The position numbers and the translations under genes are program-made. Of a DNA stretch of 64,000 bases, positions 10,189 through 21,645 are shown one piece after another. Source of the stretch: Apophysomyces variabilis (taxonomy: Eukaryota > Mucoromycota > Mucoromycetes > Mucorales > Mucoraceae). Each line of letters begins with the position of its first letter. Within the stretch, counting starts at the first letter, position 1. The notes beneath the pieces were generated by a model, which was not told where the DNA came from, did not search any database, and saw only the letters and a program-made list of their open reading frames with translations. The stretch is from positions 34,760 through 98,759 of the forward strand of contig MZZL01000076.1 of NCBI GenBank assembly GCA_002749535.1, read 5' to 3'.

Positions 10189-10785
10189 ATGTCGAACGTT
10201 CTATCCCGTATCATCTACATGCTAGAGATACAGCAGTATCAGTTAACATTGCTGCTTACGGAGTTGAAGCAGCGTACTTTTGATATGAATACGACCAACA
10301 ACAATGATTATGCAGACCTCATTGCGAGCCAAACACTGTCTGTGCATCACGCCTACCCAGGATTAGGGCAAGACAACCTAGGTTTCAATTTAAATGATCT
10401 CCTGCCTGAACTGCCAAGCAACAGCAGCCATGCTCTCCAAATCCAATCTATCGGGCCTATGCTCGAAACATCGATGGAAAGTTCATCGGCTATTTCACGA
10501 CCCAGGAGCAGTTCGCATGGTATGGTTTCAGTCAACATGGCACAAACTGTATTCATTCAATGCATGGTAGACCATATGGATAACAACAGCTCTTTGATTG
10601 ATACCAATGCTTTGCAAAGTCAACGGGGTGGTCACATACAGCGCGGTAGGCCATTTCGAAGGAGCTCTCCTCAACGTATCCAGTACACAGAACGACACAT
10701 ACATGGCTGTGATCACTGTGGCAAGTTCTTCAGCCGTCGAGATTCCAGGAACCGCCATATCAGAACCATTCATGGGCTTTACTGA
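10189..10785 (+). CDS. Small single C2H2 zinc-finger protein (family member A)
   Basis: Intact 198-aa single-exon reading frame. Residues 1-30 form an amphipathic leader (MSNVLSRIIYMLEIQQYQLT). The middle is polar and low in order, and residues 145-165 are basic (QRGRPFRRSSP). The extreme C-terminus holds one finger, CDHCGKFFSRRDSRNRHIRT followed by IH, of pattern CX2CX12HX4H. A paralogue lies at 38618-39277 with the same start, same length class and almost the same finger. A nuclear DNA-binding role is likely from the finger. A single finger usually needs partner contacts or dimerisation, which the leader could provide (inference). I do not recognise a named family. The ATG is preceded by a pyrimidine-rich leader with a TATA-like site. 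Confidence 0.75.
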   Translation: MSNVLSRIIYMLEIQQYQLTLLLTELKQRTFDMNTTNNNDYADLIASQTLSVHHAYPGLGQDNLGFNLNDLLPELPSNSSHALQIQSIGPMLETSMESSSAISRPRSSSHGMVSVNMAQTVFIQCMVDHMDNNSSLIDTNALQSQRGGHIQRGRPFRRSSPQRIQYTERHIHGCDHCGKFFSRRDSRNRHIRTIHGLY

Positions 10786-12152
10786 TTATCGAGTGTATTT
10801 CTCGTCTATTTCTTGCTATATTATGTCACTCATTGCTTTTAAATTATTGGCCAGGTGCCTGGTATATATGCTCCCTTCTCCAGCTATGTTTTTATCTTTT
10901 TCTCAAAACCTATGTCCTTTTTTTTTTCTTTATTATCCCTCTACTCGTCTTTTCCTATGCAGGCAAACTTGTTGTATATGGTTTTATATTCGCAGCTACT
11001 TTTATTTCATGCAGATTTTATTTATCATTCTTTTTTTTTTGTTCCCAGATACCCATCAGCACGCGGGTTTTCTGCTTCGATACGTGTAACCTATACCATA
11101 GCATTTCTTTTTCCAAGCATTTTCTTCATTATAAGCCTCCAATAACAACCAATAAACGTTATAAGAAGAACGAATTGCATATTAGCTCACTGTAATACGT
11201 TTGCAACTAATTTTTGTAGTTTTCTGCGTGCTCATTTTTTACTCTAGAAAACTCGTTCATAATCCAAGGAACTCCTAGGAAGTTGTTCTCTTCGGCCAGT
11301 TTGGATGCATACTGCTTTCCCGTAAACTTCTTCCATTTCTGGAGCGACTATCTTGCTCAAGCTTCTTTTCTACACGGAAAAAAAAGGCCTGAACTCGTTT
11401 TCGGGCCCTCTGACCCTTTCCAAGTATGTATCGGATCAACCCATCGCGTTTTTTTTTACTGCCCGTGTCATACTAAGTTGCAGCCCGTAGAAATTGGGTA
11501 AATGACCTAATTTTTTTATTTTCCCCGAACAACAAGACCGGAAAAGAAAAGTGCCTCTTCGTTTCTTTCATCCGTTCTGTTAGACCCAAATGATCTTTCT
11601 ATGGCTTAAGGATATCATGACTATGGTGGGACAATGCACATTTAGGTCTGAAACAGGCTTTTGGAAACCAACAAATTTATGGAGTGCGAATTATATTCAA
11701 TGCCACATCTGGCCTGCTCAACAAGAGGTAAGCTGAATGAGACGTTTTGAACACTGCACATACGACTCTTATTAGAAATATATCTCGAGGGTCTTTGGAA
11801 AAGGGTTCAACTTGGATGTATTTCTCTTGTCTGATAGGCAGCTGAACACAAAAAGAACAATATCTACTTGGTGGTTCTACCAATAAAGCCTTGTTCATGA
11901 ATGACATGACGTCTGTACCTTATTTCGGTTACTTCATTGTATAATTCATCGTCTAACAGTAGATCCCAGTCTTTTATTCATCGGTAGTCAAGCATAGAGA
12001 AAAGTGGAAAAAAAAAGAAAGCAAATTAGCTAGCAAAGTTTTTTATATAAAAAGACAAGGAAAAGAAAAAAGGTTGCACAGAGCTAATACAAAATCAAAC
12101 AATAAAGGAAAAATCAAGAACATAGGGAGAATGCTTTTTTTTTTCGGTCTTT
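10786..12152. other. Intergenic region between C2H2-A and the DDX21-like gene
   Basis: Contains T-rich tracts and several overlapping low-complexity open frames with no domain signal. The 3' side of both flanking genes falls here (they converge). Nothing else recognised. Confidence 0.5.
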
Positions 12153-15100
12153 TTATCGACGTCCATTCGTATTGCGATGATAGAATGAAGAAGAAGATCT
12201 ATTGTTTCCATATCGACCATTTCCTCCACCTCCGCCTCCATAACCATTGGTTCGGTAACCATAACCACCACCACCGCCTGGGCGTCCTGTTGCACCCCCT
12301 CCATAAGCTCGCGGGTGTTCAGCTAAAGCAGGGAGTTGGTTGGGTATCTCAAGTGTGACCTCCGGTTTATCGATCCAGGCCACGCCCGCCAGATAAATCA
12401 CGTTCTCTTTGTTCTCTATCTTGTCCGAAACAATGTCGACCACCACGCCCATCTTATCGCGTGTTAACCGCCAGCTTGTGCAATCGGCAAGGTCCAATGT
12501 CGGAAACGCATTGGCTAACATCGACCGAACATAACCTGGGCTCTGGACGGTGTAGGCCAACTTGAAGTACAACGTCGTGTGTCCTTCCATCGAGCTCAGC
12601 AGCGAACGGCTTGGCACGCCCTGATGGTATCCCGTCATGAACGCCAAGGCAGAGGCCACGGCCTCTTCTGCACCATGCTTTTCGATCAATTGTCGTGCCG
12701 AGTCTAAAAAGAAGGGCAACACCTCTGGTTTGACCAAATCAATCGATCGGAAAGCGTCTTCCGTCGTGGCTTTGATCACATCTTCTGCACGTGGAGCGGA
12801 CATGGTTTCGAACTGGACACCCGTGCGCCTGGAAATCGTCTGTAAAATGCCTTCTTCATTGGGTTTGTAAAAGGTAACGCAAACGCCCGATCGCCCTGCA
12901 CGCCCTGTACGACCGGATCGATGCACATAACTCTCTGTGTCCTTGGGAGGCTGACAATTGATCACCAAATCGACCTGAGGAATGTCCAGGCCACGCGCCA
13001 ACACATCCGTGCAAACAATACATCGGTATTTCCCTTCCCGAAAAGCCTTCATCGTCGCCTCACGGGACTGCTGGGCAATATCGCCATGCAAAACTGCTGC
13101 ATCCTGTTTAATTCGCTCGTGCGTGCTGAGTTCGTTCGCATCCGCTTTCGTCGCGCAAAAGATGACCGTCAGACCACGCTTGCCATAAACATTCACCACA
13201 TCCCCAATGACACTGGCCCGTGCCGTGATCGAACTCGGCATAGCAATATGTCGGATGTTTTGATTCGTTCGATTCTTTGCATCACCAATCAAATCAATAC
13301 GTCGGTAATCTTGCTTAACAAAGCGTTTAATTGTTTCCATCACCGATTCGGGCACCGTGGCAGAAAAGAGTAACATCTGGTAATCCCTGCTAGTCTTTTG
13401 CTCCTTGACAAACTCAAGCACACGGAACATATCTTCTTCAAAACCACGCGCATCTAACCTGAAACAGCGAACAAAAAAAAGTTAGGGCCATCCCATGTAC
13501 AAGATAGCAATCAATAAAGAAAAGAGTATTTTGCTTACATTTCGTCGGCCTCATCCAGGATAATATAACGCAAATTACCCAACCTCAATTGGCCTCCTTT
13601 AATATGATCTAGCACGCGACCAGGCGTGCCTACAATCACATCCACACCACTTCTTAGAACATTGGTTTGTTCGGGGTAAGGAACACCGCCGTAGACAGCC
13701 AAGGACTTTAGCCGATTGCCCGAAATAGACTCAAAATCGCCACACACCTGTTTTGCCAGATCGCGCGTGGGGCATAATACCAAGACACGTGGCGCACGTC
13801 CATATACATCACTCGAAGCTTTCTCAAGCGAAAGCTTCTCGATCACAGGAAGACTAAAGGCTAACGTCTTTCCAGTACCTGTACGGGCACGTGCTAATAC
13901 ATCCTCGCCATCGTAAATAGCATCAAACGTGGCAGCCTGAATTTCGAACAAAGACGTGATGCCACGCTTAGCCAAGCAGTCAATGGTTCCTTGGGAGATA
14001 CGGAAACTGGACAGTCGTAGCTCTTTGCGAACCTCTGCATCCGTCACCACTTCAGCATCCACGACCACTGCTGCTTCTGCTTCCGCTTCCTCCGCTTCCT
14101 CCTCCATCTTTCGCTTTTTTATCTGACGTTCCTCCTCTTCTTCTGCAGATGTCTCCTTCCTAGCCGTATCTTCACGGCAATTCATTTTCTTATTTTCTTC
14201 TACACTTGCTTCTCTTTCTCGTTTTCTGTATTCATGACTTTCCCGTCTTCCCGGTCGATCAAAATCCCTTTCCACTCCATCACGACGATATTCCTTGCTT
14301 CCTCGTCTTGATTCTCTTTCAAACTGGTTAGGTTCTTTTTCAGTTCTTCCTGTCAACTCGGCTTCAGAAGGATGCGGTTCTCTTTCTGTTCGTCGAACGG
14401 ATCCTCTTTCCGATGGAGCAGCGTCTCTTTCTGACCGTCTATCCCAATCCCTTTCCGAGCGATTTAGTTCCCTTTCCGGCCCTCTCACTGGCACCCTTTC
14501 AGATGGACGCAGATCTCTTTCTGGCCGTCTTGTCGATTCTCTTTCGAAACGACCATGCTCTCTTCCCGTGTCTCTCATTGATTTCTCTTCCGAGTCATTA
14601 GCAGTTCTTTCTGTTCGTCTCACATCATCCCTTTCTACCCGATTTGCTTCGCTTTCTGTTCTTCTCGGCTCTGTCTCTGATCGACTCGCCTCTCTTCTCG
14701 ATCGTCGATCGGCATCTGTCTCTGATCGGTTTGTCGCGCCGGTTTCGGTTCGCCTCGATTCCCTCTCTCTGCGGCTGGTCTCTCTTTCGTCTCTTCGATC
14801 TGTACGCCGATGGTAGGGTTCCTCTTCATAAGAAGCACGACGTGCCTGACGCCTCTCCAAAGATATGTCTCTCTGCTCCTTGGCGTCCTCACGCCTTTCT
14901 GACCGCTGATTACTGCCACTCCTCTGGTATCCTCGACGATCCGAATGGGAGGCCGGCACGGGTGCATCCGTCTCTGCTGCTGCTCTTCTTCGTTTTTCTC
15001 CGTGAAGGAATTCTCTTTCTTCTTCTTCTTCTCCTCCTCTTCCCCATGCTGCTCTTTCCGGTGATGCCTGTCGTCGTGAGGACGGTGGTGGTGATGGTTG

Positions 15101-15529
15101 TTTATCTCTTCTATTATTACCCATGCGGTCAGGACCTCTTTCACTGTTCCTCCTCCATTCCACACTGCGGTCTTCCCGCCTTCTGATTTGGCTAATGTCA
15201 CTTCGTTCTCGGTTATCTCTGTCGTCTCGTCGACCGAGATCTCTGTTCTCTCCCTGATCCTTGCGGTCTGTCCATTCCCTGGTATCACGTCTTTCGGATC
15301 GAGTGACACGTCTTTCATCTCTTCTCATGTCCGATCGACGATCGTCATTGCGATATTTATCCCGTCTGTCTGAAAGACCTGGCATGAACAAAAGCTTTGT
15401 TTAGGAAAAACAAGGTCTACACCAGACTTCCTTTTCTATTTTTCTTTTCATGGATGCCCATGCAAGTGCCAGTTTGGAGAAACAGTTTAACTTACCATTA
15501 TAATCTCTCATGCGATAATTGCTCGTCAT
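12153..15529 (-). CDS. DDX21/Gu-type DEAD-box RNA helicase
   Basis: Modelled as complement(12153..13458, 13539..15378, 15496..15529), 1059 aa, all introns GT-AG and in phase. Residues 1-450 are an Arg/Glu/Asp/Ser-rich extension of degenerate RSERE/RRTERE repeats. The helicase core follows: Q motif (FEIQAATFDAI), motif I ARTGTGKT, PTRDLA, TPGRVLD, DEAD (the DEAD-proximal intron splits the next Met codon), SAT, ARGLDIPQ and HRSGRTGRAG. Residues of about 890-985 match the GUCT domain of DDX21/DDX50, and the tail is RGG/GYGG-rich. DDX21 proteins act in the nucleolus in rRNA transcription and processing; that role is inferred from the family. The start at 15529 was chosen because a 12-codon first exon splices cleanly into the repeat exon. 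The gene is divergent from kynureninase. Confidence 0.93.
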
Positions 15530-16224
15530 GACGTGTATTGTAGCACCAGCGGTTGGAGACTGACAGGAACTGTGAAGGGCTCAAAGAAGCGGTCGGACGC
15601 CAAAACTTTGGACCTGGAACTTTTTTTTTCTTCTTTGATTTTTCTGACCAATGAAAAATCAGATTCGGATGATGACAGAGTAGAGTGCCAAAGTTGAACA
15701 TCTTTTAGTAAGGGATTCCTTGCTCAATGAAGTACAAATCATGTTCTCGATAATAAGATCATAGAGAGTCGTGGTTTTAAGTTGCAGGTTGGCAAAAAGC
15801 TTTCAAATCATGGGGTTGTAGTTAGAAGGTGTTTGCGTTGCATTTTGAATTACACAAAGGTACAACTGCGTTTACCTATATTATGCTTTTTTGATGGACA
15901 ATTAAGCAAACATTCTACCTCCCTCTCTCTCTCTCTCTCACACACACACATTTTGAAGGGCCTTTGCCCAACCAGAGAACAAAAGGGCAACTCCTAGCGG
16001 ACATTTTTTTCGTTATCTTGGGAATATAGGCTGAACTTGTATCGTCCAGCCAATGAGAGTCCAATAGATGCTGACTCGATCCCTTTTATATAAGCTTATT
16101 CGACTTTGCTGGGTCGCTTCTTCTCTCGTCTACTTTTTTTTCCCACCCTTGTTGAATCCCTTTTTCTTTTTTTTTCTTCCCTACACACACAGACCTTGTT
16201 CCCTTCTTCTTTACTCACAAAGCC
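15530..16224. promoter_or_regulatory. Divergent promoter region, DDX21-like gene / kynureninase
   Basis: About 700 bp between two divergent start codons. It contains a CT then CA dinucleotide run (about 15921-15951) and, on the plus strand, TTTTATATAAGC at about 16083, a good TATA-like site 140 bp before the kynureninase ATG, followed by a pyrimidine-rich leader. Confidence 0.5.
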
Positions 16225-18111
16225 ATGATCGAAACGATTGCCAGCCAGAAAGGTTATGACATAACCTCACCTCAACTTGCCGAAGAATTAGATAAGCAAG
16301 ATGCACTTGCGAAATTCCGAGACGAGTTCTCGATTCCCACCCTCCGAAGCATCCTGGGAGAAAATGATCAAGGTATACATTATTAAAGAAAAGAGCAGAA
16401 AACAAAACCCCATTCATTTTCTTTTTTAGTAAAGGGTTCGGATTTGGATGATCCTTGCGTTTATTTATGCGGCAATTCCCTTGGACTCATGCCAAAACGA
16501 TCCCGTGAATTGGTTCTTCAAGAATTGGACGTATGGGCCACTCGGTAAGCCCAAAAAAAATTCATGCGATTGCATGCATTGCATGAATGAATGGAATGGG
16601 ACTTAAACAATAGGGAAAATATCGTTCTAGGGGTGTGGAAGGTCATTGGGATCATCCTTATAGACGTCCATGGGTGACCATCGATGAAGTTGTCAAAGAA
16701 CCTCTTGCTCATCTCGTTGGTAAAAAGAAGAGAGATATTTTTTTTTGGTTTTAATACTTTTTAACATTTCAGGTGCCAAACCCCTCGAAGTGACGGCCAT
16801 GAATACATTGACTTCCAATCTTCATAGTATGCTGGTGACATTCTATCGTCCTACCAAGGAACGATTCAAGATATTGATTGAACAGAAAGCCTTCCCTTCA
16901 GACCATGTAGGAGAGATCAAACTTTGGGGGAGGGGAGAGAGGAAAAGGGGGGAGGGACCTTTTTCGTTTTCCCATTTTTCTCACGCTTTTCATATTTTTT
17001 AAGTACGCTGTGTCCTCTCATATCCAGTCACGCGGCATAGACCCTTCTGTCGGTCTTCTCACGGTGGCTCCCCGACCAGGGGAACATACATTGCGTACGG
17101 AGGACATTATTGCCACCATCCGAGAAGATAAGGAAATTGCTGTGGTTTTATTGAGTGGTGTACAGTATTATACCGGTCAATATTTTGAAATAGAAAAGAT
17201 CACCAAAGCAGGTCATGAAGCGGTAAGGAAAACAGACCAAGAGGAGAACATCATGATCAGAGAACAACGTGTTGACTTTTTTATGGAAGGGATGTATTGT
17301 TGGATGGGATTTGGCCCATGCGGTAGGCAATGTCCCTTTACAATTGCATGATTGGGATGTGGACTTTGCCTGCTGGTGTTCGTATAAGTACCTGAACTCA
17401 GGTGCAGGAGGCATTGCTGGTCTATTTATCCATGAAAAATATGCCAGGGACTTTGATAAGCCAAGGTAACAAGGAGAAGAAAGGCATGGGCAAGTTAGAG
17501 AGCTTTGAATTCACTCATGCTATCCTGTTTAGATTGGCCGGTTGGTGGGGAAATGACAAGTCGAACCGTTTTGAGATGTTACCTGGTAAGGGAAATAAGA
17601 GCAAAATAAAGTTCCATGTAGGAATGGACCTGTCGGCTTTTCGGTGAGCTGAGTAGAGTAACCCTGTTTTGCCTTTTTGAGAATAGAGTTTCAACCTAGT
17701 GAAGGTGCATCCGGTTTCCAAGTCAGCAATCCGAGTATGTTAGCCACCACGTCTTTGTTGGGCTCTCTTCAGGTGTTTGAAGAGGCTGGTTTTGAGAACC
17801 TGAGGAAAAAGTCCGTCTTACTGACGGGCTATATGGAGAAGTTACTTCTGACCGTACTGAAGGATCATCATCAGGCCGGTCACTTCCGAATTCTCACGCC
17901 CAAGGAGACCGACCAGCGGGGCTGTCAGTTGTCACTCGAGTTTCCGGAGCGGATGATGGATGTCTTTGATCAACTTCATGCAAGAGGAGTCATCTGTGAT
18001 GAACGAAAGCCGACAGTTATCCGTGTTGCCGGTGCCCCTTTGTACAATAGTTTTACAGATATTCGTAAATTCGTATTCCACCTTAAAGATATCATGGATA
18101 ATCTCTACTAG
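16225..18111 (+). CDS. Kynureninase
   Basis: Eight exons: 16225..16372, 16430..16544, 16631..16719, 16773..16906, 17004..17222, 17290..17465, 17533..17585, 17687..18111; 452 aa, close to the usual 450-470. Kynureninase is a PLP enzyme that cleaves kynurenine and 3-hydroxykynurenine to anthranilate or 3-hydroxyanthranilate plus alanine, in tryptophan breakdown and de novo NAD synthesis. Diagnostic segments: [43 protein letters not shown], the PLP-lysine segment [13 protein letters not shown] (Lys about 268), [24 protein letters not shown] and [13 protein letters not shown]. All splice sites are GT-AG and phases close. It is the fungal BNA5/KYNU orthologue by function. It converges with a zinc-cluster gene 414 bp downstream. 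Confidence 0.96.
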
Positions 18112-18525
18112 ATCCACTTATAGAAAGAAATAATAGACTTCTGTTCATGATAAAAGAAAAAAACAAAGAGAAAAGCGCAATACTGTATACTTTGTCCCCA
18201 ACTTATTTTGCTGTTACGAAATTTTTTTTTTACTTCATTATTATTGCGCAAGGGATTGAGGGGAAAAAAAGGGGGGATGAGAGAGAAAAAAAAACACAGA
18301 AAATCGGGCAGTTCTACGGTATGTAACAATGGGGGGGAAAAAGATTCATACTTATTAAGATAGAGAATTTTTTTTCGTTTTAAAAAATTATAATGGAGGA
18401 TTAAAAGAAAAAGAGAGGGGAGGACAAAGAAGTACAAAACTATGGCATAAAGAAAAACAAAAAGAAGATAAAAAATGGGGAAGATTGTATTTTCATAACG
18501 TTTTCGTATTTTTTTTTTTTCATTT

Positions 18526-19197
18526 TCATTGATTAGCATGGATAACTCGATCACCATCGCGTGGGTGATTGTCTGTGTAGGACAGATAATGTTGTGGGTA
18601 CGGAAGGTTCCGGGGCTCTTGTTTAATGATATCCGGCGGATGCTGCGCATACGATGGAAGATGATGAATCGAAGGAAGCCTTAGATCGCTTGTATGGCTA
18701 TCATTACTGCTACTACTTGTGGTTGTAGAAGGGGGCTGTGCCAGTAGTGGCAAGGAAGAAGAGGGAGAAGAAGAAGAAGCGGGTGGTTGTTGCTGTGATA
18801 CCGAGGACGACGTGGAGGACGTGAGCGGCGGCGGTAACGGTGATGGTGGTGAAACAGGAGATGATGATAATGATTTGCTCTGATTAAGAAAGTTATTCAC
18901 GGCGACCGGGTCGAGATCCGCTGCGGTGATATGGGACTGTAAGATCTTTCGAAGCATATCTTCAATGGCTTTGAGACGCTCTTCAATAGCCTCCAGGGCT
19001 TGTTTGTTATGAGCATTTCGTTTGTCGTCTGTGTTGGAAGAGGAGGACGGGTAGACACAAGGGACAGCTGACTTTACGCAGTTTCGACAAGGGTGTTCTC
19101 CATTACATTTCGTTTTCTTGCGACGACATTCACCGCAAGCACTGACGATCTTGGCGCGTTTCCTTCGAGTCTCAGGTGTATGGTCGTCGGCAGGCAT
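18526..19197 (-). CDS. Zn2Cys6 zinc-cluster transcription factor 1
   Basis: Single-exon 223-aa protein starting MPADDHTPETRRKRAKIVSA. The binuclear cluster CGECRRKKTKCNGEHPCRNC continues to a sixth Cys (CX2CX6CX5CX2CX6C, residues about 21-48). It is followed by a predicted coiled coil (QALEAIEERLKAIEDMLRKI) typical of the dimerisation region. The rest is Ser/Pro/Gln-rich, with no fungal middle-homology domain, so this is a short regulator. Target genes are unknown. The upstream strand is a long pyrimidine-rich leader interrupted by an assembly gap, so an upstream exon cannot be excluded. A second zinc-cluster gene lies about 1 kb upstream on the same strand. Confidence 0.85.
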   Translation of the reverse strand: MPADDHTPETRRKRAKIVSACGECRRKKTKCNGEHPCRNCVKSAVPCVYPSSSSNTDDKRNAHNKQALEAIEERLKAIEDMLRKILQSHITAADLDPVAVNNFLNQSKSLSSSPVSPPSPLPPPLTSSTSSSVSQQQPPASSSSPSSSLPLLAQPPSTTTSSSSNDSHTSDLRLPSIHHLPSYAQHPPDIIKQEPRNLPYPQHYLSYTDNHPRDGDRVIHANQ

Positions 19198-20160
19198 GAA
19201 AAAGGAAAGTAAAGAAAAAAAAGAAGTCGAAGAGAGAAGAGTAAAAGTAAAAAACAAAGAAATAAAGAAAAAGGAACACAGACAGAGAGAGAGAAAGAGA
19301 CAGGGAGAGGGAAAGAAAAGAGAAACAGACACAGACACACACAGACACTGGAAAAAAAAAAAAGAATGCACATCGTNNNNNNNNNNNNNNNNNNNNNNNN
19401 NNNNNNNNNNNNNNNNNNNNNNNNNNNNNNNNNNNNNNNNNNNNNNNNNNNNNNNNNNNNNNNNNNNNNNNNNNNNNNNNNNNNNNNNNNNNNNNNNNNN
19501 NNNNNNNNNNNNNNNNNNNNNNNNNNNNNNNNNNNNNNNNNNNNNNNNNNNNNNNNNNNNNNNNNNNNNNNNNNNNNNNNNNNNNNNNNNNNNNNNNNNN
19601 NNNNNNNNNNNNNNNNNNNNNNNNNNNNNNNNNNNNNNNNNNNNNNNNNNNNNNNNNNNNNNNNNNNNNNNNNNNNNNNNNNNNNNNNNNNNNNNNNNNN
19701 NNNNNNNNNNNNNNNNNNNNNNNNNNNNNNNNNNNNNNNNNNNNNNNNNNNNNNNNNNNNNAAAAAAAAAAAAGAATGCACACGGAGAGTGGGGGAGAAC
19801 GGGCGGTGGGTGATGGAAAAGGGTAACAAAAAAAATATAAAAAGGGTAGGGGTAACAAAAAAGGAAATAATGATGCTGATTGGACGGATCGGCCGGAAGC
19901 AAAAAGAAAGAGAGAGAAAAAAAAAGGGGGGAGAAAGGAAAAGGCAAAGAGGGACCGATAGACCGAACAAAAAAGAGAGAGAGGTAGAGATAGAGAGAGA
20001 GAGAGAGAGAAAGAGAGACTATGCGCTTCTTTCGCTCCAATCAAAATGTGTCTCTTTTCTCTCTTCCTCTTTCTTTGTGTTTTTGTTTGTCTTCAGCCCT
20101 TTACCAGAAAAGAAAACAAGGTTTTTTTTCTTGCGGTTGGATGGGTTTTTTTTGGGGTGT
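19198..20160. other. Purine/pyrimidine-rich leader region with assembly gap
   Basis: Minus-strand leader of the zinc-cluster gene, consisting almost entirely of purines on the plus strand, with GA microsatellites (for example 19993-20014). Apparent long open frames here are artefacts of the low complexity and the N run. Confidence 0.6.
19377..19761. other. Assembly gap (385 N) with matching flanks
   Basis: The sequence before the Ns ends in a poly-A run plus GAATGCACA. The sequence after the Ns begins with the same poly-A run plus GAATGCACA. The contig ends may therefore overlap, and the gap may be artificial. Confidence 0.85.
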
Positions 20161-20793
20161 CTAAGCGCACAAGCCACTCCGCAGTAGTTGGTAAAGATCT
20201 GCATAGGTTTGTATACCGGTCTCAATCATGACTCTTCCAGAACCCAGTGTAGCATGCCATTGAAGTGTACGCCGGTCGATGTCAGGTTCTTCCGGTATTT
20301 CATAGGATGTTTTTTGTTGTTCTTTACGTGCTTCGTATTCTAACCGTATCCGCCACAGTAATCGATAGAACTCCAGGGTCTCATCCGATTCGCCGCCGGC
20401 TTCTTCCTTGACATCGGGTAGATTATCCAAAGTGGTGGCATTGAAATAATCATCAATATGTTGTTGCATCTTATCCAGTTCCTGACGCAGTTCGACAACT
20501 TTGTCTGCAAGGGATTGTTGATATTCTTCATAAGTTAAATACAGACAGTTGGCTCCAAAGTCAAGACAACGACTGCAAGATGGAAAGGCATTGTCACATT
20601 TCTTTTTGAGTTCTCTGCATCGCATACCTGAATATAAAAAGAAATAAATTGAATTATTATTATTACTTCATCCTTATAAATGGATATATTAACTCTTTTT
20701 TTTTCTTATTATGTATTTACATGCTGTTGCGTTTCTTGTTCTTCGTTTCTTATATCGTTGAGGTACAGTGACGTGATTTGTGAGAGTGACCAT
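20161..20793 (-). CDS. Zn2Cys6 zinc-cluster protein 2 (short)
   Basis: Two exons, complement(20161..20627, 20721..20793), 179 aa. The intron splits the first cluster Cys codon: exon 1 ends VPQRYKKRRTRNATA plus a partial Cys codon, and exon 2 continues MRCRELKKKCDNAFPSC and SRCLDFGANC, giving CX2CX6CX6CX2CX6C. A coiled coil follows (LADKVVELRQELDKMQQHID), then an acidic linker and a C-terminal region RRTLQWHATLGSGRVMIETG of unknown function. There is no recognisable activation or middle-homology domain. It is probably a sequence-specific DNA-binding regulator, with unknown targets. The basic residues just before the cluster fit a nuclear signal. The neighbouring zinc-cluster gene may be co-regulated, but no shared promoter is seen. 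Confidence 0.78.
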
Positions 20794-20836
20794 AATGCAA
20801 GGGATGTAATGTTTTCCAAGAGTAAAGAAGTGTAAA

Positions 20837-20886
<50 letters not shown>

Positions 20887-21605
20887 TTTGATCCTTTTTA
20901 AAAAAAATTGGACAAATGTTCAATCAAAGGAAGAGAAAAAAGAAGCGAAAGAAAAGAAAAAGAGAGAGAGAAAGAAAGAGATAAATATAAAGAAAAAAAG
21001 AAACAAAGGTAAATGTTGGGTTTATAGATGTTAGTGAATCCAATAAGTTACTCAACAATAAAAATAGCCAATGGAAAATATATAAAAAAAAGACAGAAAT
21101 TAAAAACAAACTTGCATACCATTGACATTGAAAAGTGTTATTTAGCATCATTATGTTTAAAAGAAGTGTTGGTTATTCACCATTTATGATCTGCCTCGTG
21201 TTTTCTTTGCCAGTCATGAATTCCTGCTATTTGTGGAAAGGCAGGGACAAGGAGCGGGATGAACGGAGTTAAGATAAAACTGCATCGGGCCCTCACCTTA
21301 ATAAGACGTTGCATTCCTATTTTGCTTGGATGGAAAGCTCTTGTTCAAGCCACATTGGACCATCCATAAAGGGTAGCGAGATCCCATTGTTACCATTCCT
21401 CCATTTTCACTGGTTCGAAAATACAGTTTCCCATTGTATCACAAACGAACCTTAACATCACGCCATTCCTCACAAACCCTATCGTTCTTTTAAATCTCCT
21501 CTTCCTGCAAGAAGTTAATGTTGCTCAGCAGCTTATGAAAAAAAAAGCTTTTTTTTTCTTGCTTAAGACAATTCTTGTTTCTGCATCGGGGTTTCATCTT
21601 ATTTC

Positions 21606-21645
<40 letters not shown>

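Noticed and set aside
12074..13373. Plus-strand frames opposite the helicase gene
   Set aside because: Shadows of the DDX21-like coding strand.
18526..20187. Long frames crossing the N run at 19377-19761
   Set aside because: Unknown bases translated as X; the flanks are low-complexity purine/pyrimidine tracts. Only the frame from 19197 to 18526 is supported.
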